Source: Bacillota bacterium (GTDB taxonomy: Bacteria > Bacillota > Clostridia > Oscillospirales > SIG627). Taken from it: a DNA stretch of 38,598 bases. Location: the NCBI GenBank assembly GCA_029006345.1, contig JAQXGK010000002.1, positions 1-38,598 of the forward strand. The letters run 5' to 3'. Below the pieces are notes generated by a model. That model saw only the letters and a list, made by a program, of their open reading frames with translations, was not told where the DNA came from and did not search any database. This document shows, piece after piece, positions 34,016 through 38,598 of the stretch (positions within the stretch are counted from its first letter, which is position 1; every line of letters starts with the position of its first letter). Both the position numbers and the translations under genes were made by a program.

Positions 34016-34138
34016 GTGTTCAAAAAGCATAGGGGCGGACTTTACGGAGCGGCAAAAATATCCGTGCGTCTTTTGGACGGGGTCATTATAGCGGGTATCG
34101 TCGCTCTCGCCGCCGTGATGATTCTCGCGGCAAAGTAG
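34016..34138 (+). CDS. Small single-membrane-segment protein after mglC
   Basis: GTG 34016 opens a 40-codon frame with AAGGAAG (34001-34007) as ribosome binding site, overlapping the end of mglC. The N terminus is basic (FKKHRGGLYGAAK) and residues 24-38 are hydrophobic (VIIAGIVALAAVMIL), typical of a one-pass protein with N-in orientation. A GTG at 34007 would add three codons and overlap the mglC stop. The terminator follows immediately, so it lies in the mgl transcript. No family is recognised; a transporter accessory role is inference. Confidence 0.6.
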   Translation: MFKKHRGGLYGAAKISVRLLDGVIIAGIVALAAVMILAAK

Positions 34139-34145
34139 CTCAAGT

Positions 34146-34178
34146 AAAAAAGTCTCCGCGATATCGCGGAGACTTTTT
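34146..34178. terminator. Bidirectional terminator between mgl operon and typA
   Basis: GTCTCCGCGAT and ATCGCGGAGAC form a perfect palindrome flanked by A5-6 on one side and T5 on the other. It serves the converging mgl (+) and typA (-) transcripts. Confidence 0.94.
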
Positions 34179-34186
34179 ACATTTGC

Positions 34187-36007
34187 TTATCCCTTGAGCT
34201 TAGCGTTGGTCTTTGCGCGCAGCTCGTTTGAAAGAATCTTCTTTCTGAGACGGAGTGATTTGGGAGTGACCTCGAGCAGCTCGTCATCGGCGATAAATTC
34301 GAGGCACTTTTCAAGGCTCATCACCTTTGGTGGAACCAGGCGGAGCGCTTCGTCTGCGCCTGCCGAACGGATAGCGGTCAGATGCTTCTTCTTACAGGGA
34401 TTTACCACCAGGTCGTTGCCGTCGTTTGATTCGCCGATAATCATTCCCTCGTAAATGTGCGTATTAACGCCGATGAACATTGTACCTCTGTCCTGCGCGT
34501 TGTAGAGACCGTAGGAAGTGGTGGTATCGGTTTCCCAGGCGATAAGCGCGCCGCGAGAACGGTTGACTACGGCACCCTTGAGAGGATGATAGCCCTCAAA
34601 CTCGGTATTTACTACCGCGTTGCCCTTGGTGGAGGTCATAAGGTCGCTTCTTACGCCTATCAGAGCGCGGGAGGTGATGAGAAATTCAAGCCTTGTAAAG
34701 CCGGAGGTCGAGGGAGCCATCTGTCTCATTTCGCCCTTGCGCTGCGATATGTAGTCGATAACCGTGCCGTTGTATTCGTCCGGGACGTCGATTGTCAGTA
34801 TTTCGTACGGCTCGCACAGCACGCCGTCTATCTCTTTTGTAATTACCGTCGGGTTTGAAACCTGAAATTCATAGCCCTGGCGGCGCATATTCTCTATAAG
34901 GACCGAGAGGTGAAGCTCGCCTCTGCCGGATACCTTGAAGGTGTCGGTGGAGTCGGTATCCTCGACCTTTAAGCTGATGTTTGATTCCAGCTCTCTGTAG
35001 AGACGCTCGCGCAGATGGCGGGAGGTGACAAAATCGCCTTCGTTTCCGGCAAACGGACTGGTGTTTACCGAGAAGAACATACTGAGCACGGGCTGCTCTA
35101 TCTCGACGAAGGGCAGAGCCTCGGGAGTGTCGGCGGCGCACATTGTGTCGCCTATTTCAATGTCCGGAACGCCGGTGATACATACAATGTCGCCTACGGA
35201 GGCGCTCTGAACAGGGTGCTTCTTCAGACCGTCGAAGATAAAGAGGCTGGCTATCTTTGTTTTGTCGATCTTGCCGTCCTTGCGGCAGATGGATATAAAG
35301 GTCTTTTCGGCAATCGAGCCGCGGGAAATTCTTCCGACGGCGATTCTGCCGGTGTATTCATTAAAGTCGATGTTGGAGACCATCATCTGGAAGGGAGCGT
35401 TTTCATCGCCCTGCGGATGAGGGATTCTTTCGAGAATGGCGTCAAAGAGGGGAATGAGGTTTTCGCCCTTCTTGTCCGGCTCGTCGCTTGCCCAGCCGTC
35501 CCTGCCGGAAGCGTAAAGCACCGGCATGTCGAGCTGCTCCTCACTGGCGTCCAGGTCTATAAGCAGGTCGTACATCTCGTTGAGCACTTCTTTCGGGCGT
35601 GCGTTCGGACGGTCGATTTTGTTTATTACGATAATGGGCACAAGATTGAGCGCCAGCGCCTTCTTGAGCACCGTTCTTGTCTGCGGCATACAGCCCTCAA
35701 ACGCGTCAACAAGCAGTATTACGCCGTCAACCATTGACAGACTGCGCTCGACCTCTCCGCCGAAATCGGCGTGGCCGGGGGTATCGACTATGTTTATAAA
35801 TGTTCCCTTGTAGAACAGAGAGGTGTTCTTTGCAAGGATGGTAATTCCTCTTTCTCTTTCAATATCGCCGGAGTCCATGACTCTTTCCTCGACCTGCTCG
35901 TTTTCCCGGAATGTACCGGTCTGCTTGAGCATGGCGTCGACAAGAGTCGTCTTGCCGTGGTCGACGTGGGCGATTATTGCTATATTTCTGATATTTTCCT
36001 TATTCAT
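34187..36007 (-). CDS. typA: Ribosome-associated GTPase TypA/BipA
   Basis: TypA is a translational GTPase that helps ribosome assembly and stress growth. The 606-residue product from ATG 36007-36005 (MNKENIRNIAIIAHVDHGKT) has G1 AHVDHGKT (13-20), G2 RGITI, G3 DTPGHADF and G4 NKID, followed by EF-G-like domains and the TypA-specific C terminus. The frame is open 19 codons further upstream, but the family start is the internal ATG. It is divergent from the PfkB kinase gene; promoters of both are clear. Confidence 0.96.
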   Translation of the reverse strand: MNKENIRNIAIIAHVDHGKTTLVDAMLKQTGTFRENEQVEERVMDSGDIERERGITILAKNTSLFYKGTFINIVDTPGHADFGGEVERSLSMVDGVILLVDAFEGCMPQTRTVLKKALALNLVPIIVINKIDRPNARPKEVLNEMYDLLIDLDASEEQLDMPVLYASGRDGWASDEPDKKGENLIPLFDAILERIPHPQGDENAPFQMMVSNIDFNEYTGRIAVGRISRGSIAEKTFISICRKDGKIDKTKIASLFIFDGLKKHPVQSASVGDIVCITGVPDIEIGDTMCAADTPEALPFVEIEQPVLSMFFSVNTSPFAGNEGDFVTSRHLRERLYRELESNISLKVEDTDSTDTFKVSGRGELHLSVLIENMRRQGYEFQVSNPTVITKEIDGVLCEPYEILTIDVPDEYNGTVIDYISQRKGEMRQMAPSTSGFTRLEFLITSRALIGVRSDLMTSTKGNAVVNTEFEGYHPLKGAVVNRSRGALIAWETDTTTSYGLYNAQDRGTMFIGVNTHIYEGMIIGESNDGNDLVVNPCKKKHLTAIRSAGADEALRLVPPKVMSLEKCLEFIADDELLEVTPKSLRLRKKILSNELRAKTNAKLKG

Positions 36008-36078
36008 ACCTGTGCTTGCCTTTCCTGTTGTTGCTGAAAGAACGCAAATGTGACTTTCATACACTGATTTAACAAACC

Positions 36079-36107
36079 ATTATATCACGGCATGATAGAT
36101 TTGACAA
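36079..36107 (-). promoter_or_regulatory. Promoter of typA
   Basis: On the minus strand TTGTCA (36107-36102), 17 bases, then TATAAT (36084-36079) preceded by TGA, an extended -10. The leader to the start codon is about 65 bases. Confidence 0.8.
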
Positions 36108-36130
36108 TAGCGAACAACGTCAAAATACAC

Positions 36131-36159
36131 TTGAATTTTATCGGTGTAAATGGTATCAT
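36131..36159 (+). promoter_or_regulatory. Promoter of the PfkB kinase gene
   Basis: TTGAAT (36131-36136), 17 bases, then TATCAT (36154-36159) preceded by TGG, an extended -10. Its -35 lies 24 bases from the -35 of typA on the other strand, so a regulator bound between them could affect both. Confidence 0.7.
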
Positions 36160-36201
36160 TGTTAACAGAATAATAGATTTGTTGTGAAAGGTGAACTTAC
36201 T

Positions 36202-37215
36202 ATGAATAAAGGAATTACCATCGCGGGAAACCTTATCGTCGACCATGTTAAGCTGATAGACAGCTATCCGGAGGTCGGCATGCTGACCAATATTCGCTCT
36301 GTGTCCGACAGCATCGGAGGATGTGCGGGAAATACCATCTGCGATATAGCGAAAATAGACCCGTCGGTCAAGCTCAACTGCATCGGAAGAGTAGGCGGCG
36401 ACGCGGACGGAGAATATATAAAGAGTGTTCTGACATCCCTCGGGGTCGATATCTCACACGTAATAACCGACAGCGAGGCGGTAAGTTCGTTTACCGACGT
36501 CATGACCTCTCTTGCTACAAACGAACGCACCTTCTTTCAGGCTCGCGGCGCAAATGCGCGCTTTTGCCTGGATGACATTCCTTTTGACACGCTCGACACC
36601 GATATTTTCCATATCGGCTACGCACTGCTTCTCGATGAATTTGACAAGGAGGACCCGGAATACGGAACAGTGCTTGCACGTGCGCTTAAAATGGCTCAGG
36701 ACAGGGGAATCAAGACCTCTATGGACGTCGTGAGCGAGGCAAGCGACCGCTTCAAGAGACTGGTTACGCCCTGTCTCAAATATTGTAACTACGCTATTAT
36801 CAACGAGGTGGAGGTGGCGCAGACTACCGGCATAAATGTGCGCCGCGCAGACAAGACGATAGACGACGCCGCTGTCAGAAGCGCGATTGCAAGGCTGTTT
36901 GAGCTCGGCGTAAAGGATGTAGTGTGCGTTCATTCGCCTGAGGGCGGCTGGTACGGCACGAGTGACGGCAAGGTTTACTATCACGACGCGCTGTATCTGC
37001 CCAAGAGCTTCATAAAGGGCAAGGTCGGAGCGGGCGATGCGTTCTGTGCCGGAATGCTGTATTCTCTCTACCGCGAGTTTGACCCCGAGTATTCTCTCCG
37101 TGTCGCCGGCGCGGCGGCGGGAGCCAACCTCTCCGCGAACGATTCCATTTCCGGACTTCGTCCCTTTGACGAGATGATGAAGCTGGACGAGGAATACGGC
37201 ACTCTCGCAGAATAA
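36202..37215 (+). CDS. PfkB-family carbohydrate kinase
   Basis: The 337-residue product of the ribokinase/PfkB family has signature 1 (GGCAGNTICDIAKI, about residues 34-47) and signature 2 (VGAGDAFCAGML, with the catalytic Asp in GAGDAF). It phosphorylates a sugar or nucleoside hydroxyl group with ATP. The substrate cannot be told; the nearby mgl genes make a sugar plausible, but typA lies between. ATG 36202 has AAAGGTGA 8-15 bases upstream; a GTG at 36184 overlaps that site. A weak hairpin with T-run (about 37222-37249) follows. Confidence 0.9.
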   Translation: MNKGITIAGNLIVDHVKLIDSYPEVGMLTNIRSVSDSIGGCAGNTICDIAKIDPSVKLNCIGRVGGDADGEYIKSVLTSLGVDISHVITDSEAVSSFTDVMTSLATNERTFFQARGANARFCLDDIPFDTLDTDIFHIGYALLLDEFDKEDPEYGTVLARALKMAQDRGIKTSMDVVSEASDRFKRLVTPCLKYCNYAIINEVEVAQTTGINVRRADKTIDDAAVRSAIARLFELGVKDVVCVHSPEGGWYGTSDGKVYYHDALYLPKSFIKGKVGAGDAFCAGMLYSLYREFDPEYSLRVAGAAAGANLSANDSISGLRPFDEMMKLDEEYGTLAE

Positions 37216-37252
37216 TAACCTAAAAAAGCCTTGATTACGGCGGGTTTTTGAT

Positions 37253-37266
37253 TTACGCAACCGTAA
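37253..37266 (+). promoter_or_regulatory. Inverted repeat upstream of the HTH gene
   Basis: TTACG-CAAC-CGTAA forms a small symmetrical site about 110 bases before the HTH start, near a weak promoter-like pair (TTGCTG 37268-37273, TATGGA 37291-37296). It could be an autoregulatory operator; evidence is positional only. Confidence 0.3.
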
Positions 37267-37378
37267 GTTGCTGTTTTGAAAACTCGAATATATGGAAAAA
37301 TTGTCGCCGCAACTGCAGAATAGAGACAGAAACGGGCGGCAAACTCAAATGCCGTATGAAAGGAACAGGTACTGTTTT

Positions 37379-38277
37379 ATGAATATCGAAACAGCAAATA
37401 GGTTAGTTACGCTCAGAAAGGAACACAATCTGTCTCAGGAGGCGCTTGCCGAAAAGCTGGGCATCAGCCGTCAGGCAGTATCCAAGTGGGAGCGGGCAGA
37501 GCATCGCCCGATACCGATAACTTGATTATGCTTGCAAAGCTGTACGGAATGTCGCTTGACGAGCTTCTCAATATCAAGACATCTGAGAGCGGACGGCAGG
37601 AGGCGCAAAACGACTGCAACTGCGGCTCGGAGGATAAGAGCGACTGCTCCGACTCCGACGGCGGTGACAGATTTCAGTGCGATTCAGAGGGTTTCCGGTT
37701 TAAGGATTCGGAGGACAAGGTACATGTCGGCTGGAACGGCATCCACGTCTCCGAAAAGAACGGCGACCAGGTCAATATCGGCTGGAACGGTATCCATGTC
37801 AAAGCCAAAGACGGCGACGAGGTCAATATCGGCCGAAAGTGGGATGACAAAGACTGGGAAAAGTGGAAGAGCGATATCGACCAAAACTACTTCAGCGATT
37901 GGAAGCATTACGGCGCGCGCACCGATTTTCCGATAGCGGCGGTGGTAATTACTCTGTATATCATTCTCGGCTTTGTGACGTCGCTGTGGCATCCGCTCTG
38001 GATAATGCTGCTGGCGATACCGCTGTTTTCCAGCATTGTAAAGGCCGTAAGGTACCGCAATATACGGAAATTCTCGTACTTTTCCCTTGTGCTTGCGGCG
38101 TTTTTAATACTCGGATGTGTTTTTGATTTGTGGAATCCCGCCTGGGTGCTTTTTGTAACTGTTCCGCTGTATCATTCGCTTGTGAATTATTTCAGTAAGC
38201 TCCGGGCTAAGCGAAAGGCCGGCGGCGATACGGGCGCTCAGCAGGAAACTTCCGAGACGCCTGAGCAAAGCTTATAA
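37379..38277 (+). pseudogene. Membrane HTH (XRE-type) regulator, frameshifted
   Basis: ATG 37379 starts a helix-turn-helix domain (RLVTLRKEHNLSQEALAEKL, then SRQAVSKWERAE). After WERAE (37501) the frame shifts; one extra G there (GAG-GCA) would restore ASPDTDNLIMLAKLYGMSLDELLN, the normal second half of the HTH. The rest is open to 38277: a Cys/Asp/Ser-rich linker, two and a half 17-residue repeats (GWNGIHV) and two similar hydrophobic pairs with LW-P-W motifs. Either a recent one-base deletion or a sequencing error. The intact protein would be a membrane-tethered DNA-binding regulator. Confidence 0.8.
37720..37833 (+). repeat. 51-bp tandem repeats encoding GWNGIHV units
   Basis: Units at 37720-37770 and 37771-37821 encode V-x-(V/I)-G-W-N-G-I-H-V followed by a charged K-x-G-D turn, and a partial third unit (VNIG) follows. 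The DNA copies have diverged mostly at third codon positions (GGCATCCACGTC, GGTATCCATGTC), which shows selection on the protein. Confidence 0.85.
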
Positions 38278-38287
38278 GGCGGTTAAT

Positions 38288-38324
38288 CCTCTGTATGACG
38301 GCGCTCATACAGAGGTTTTCTTTT
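38288..38324 (+). terminator. Terminator after the HTH gene
   Basis: CCTCTGTATGA (38288-38298) and TCATACAGAGG (38305-38315) form a perfect 11-bp stem, followed by TTTTCTTTT. Confidence 0.92.
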
Positions 38325-38343
38325 GCCCTGACTCCGAAGAAAT

Positions 38344-38372
38344 AAAAACAGCCCGAACATTTGTGTCCGGGC
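38344..38372 (-). terminator. Terminator of the right-edge minus-strand gene
   Basis: On the minus strand GCCCGGACA-CAAA-TGTTCGGGC forms a 9-bp stem (one G-T), followed by TG and a T-run (TTTTTATT). It ends the unknown gene that enters from the right edge. Confidence 0.85.
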
Positions 38373-38425
38373 CGTCAGCTTTGCAGAGCTCATTTATTGA
38401 CCCCGCAAAGCTGTTTTACGCGTTA

Positions 38426-38598
38426 TTATTTTGTCATTAACGATTTGATTATTGCCCATGCCCGGTCTGCACAACGGGCATAAACTATAACGCAGTTGCC
38501 GTCCCACATAAAGGCAACGCTGCCTTCCTCGGACAGCTCCTCTGCGACCCGCTGTTCGGTCAGTCCGGCAAGCTCGCCGATACACCTTTGAATATCAT
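38426..38598 (-). CDS. Unknown protein, C-terminal part (cut by window edge)
   Basis: A minus-strand frame is open from the edge to TAA (38428-38426), giving 56 residues (DIQRCIGELAGLTEQRVAEE ... WAIIKSLMTK in parts). It has helical character, with a GSVAFMWDGNCVIVYA strand segment in the middle. A terminator follows 54 bases later. This frame is preferred to an overlapping Arg/Cys-rich frame because its composition is protein-like and it fits the terminator. Function not recognised. Confidence 0.65.
   Translation of the reverse strand, partial: DIQRCIGELAGLTEQRVAEELSEEGSVAFMWDGNCVIVYARCADRAWAIIKSLMTK

Noticed and set aside
34012-34032. ATG-started six-codon frame after mglC
   Set aside because: Ends at once in TAG; the GTG 34016 frame in another phase has the better spacing to the ribosome binding site and encodes a membrane segment.
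38394-38585. 63-codon minus-strand frame at the right edge
   Set aside because: Arg/Cys-rich and unlike a protein; the neighbouring frame (38426-38598) is protein-like, open to the edge and fits the terminator.

Overview
The window is a chromosomal segment of a low-to-mid GC Gram-positive anaerobe, most likely class Clostridia and probably of the Ruminococcaceae/Oscillospiraceae type. The reasons are the uninterrupted S10-spc-alpha ribosomal superoperon, with adk, map, a KOW protein gene, infA and rpmJ placed between secY and rpsM. Zinc-type S14, L36, L24 and S4, AGGAGG-like ribosome binding sites, several TTG/GTG starts, a DUF4364 gene beside tig-clpP-clpX and a clostripain-type lipoprotein point the same way. 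Everything here rests on reading the sequence; no database search was run.

Layout. 1-707: tail of an unknown zinc-ribbon gene, a terminator, then a promoter and a ~440-nt leader that carries a possible attenuator. 708-16707: the ribosomal superoperon rpsJ to rplQ (29 ribosomal protein genes plus secY, adk, map, a KOW gene, infA and rpoA), closed by a strong terminator. 16775-20107: a YwlG-family gene, an NlpC/P60 peptidase without a signal peptide and a clostripain-family lipoprotein. 20214-23040 (minus): a tightly coupled three-gene unit of divergent RnfC, divergent RnfD and a lipoprotein, without the other Rnf subunits. 23288-24250 (minus): a SigH-like sigma factor, a tRNA-like cloverleaf and a small zinc-ribbon protein. 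24519-28685: DUF4364 protein, trigger factor, ClpP and ClpX. 28794-30121: thyA-folA. 30258-34138: a galactose-type ABC transporter (mglB-mglA-mglC) followed by a 40-codon single-membrane-segment ORF. 34187-36007 (minus): typA, divergent from a PfkB sugar kinase (36202-37215). 37379-38277: a membrane HTH regulator broken by a one-base deletion. 38426-38598 (minus): an incomplete unknown gene.

How the parts fit. Most of the window makes and quality-controls protein: ribosome subunits, initiation factor, secretion channel, RNA polymerase alpha, methionine aminopeptidase, trigger factor and ClpXP. A notable link is that L17 and trigger factor, both acting at the polypeptide exit of the ribosome, carry the same kind of long Lys/Ala/Pro (PAAKK-type) C-terminal tail. 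The mgl transporter would import galactose/glucose. The PfkB kinase may phosphorylate a sugar, but it has its own promoter.

Best candidates for something undescribed: (1) the minimal RnfC-RnfD-lipoprotein operon, in which the usual NADH/FMN loop of RnfC and the flavin-attachment motif of RnfD are altered while both 4Fe-4S sites are intact; (2) the shared PAAKK tails on L17 and trigger factor; (3) the cloverleaf RNA with a collapsed anticodon arm between the sigma factor and zinc-ribbon genes; (4) small ORFs next to infA and mglC; (5) the alternative-pairing leader of the ribosomal operon.
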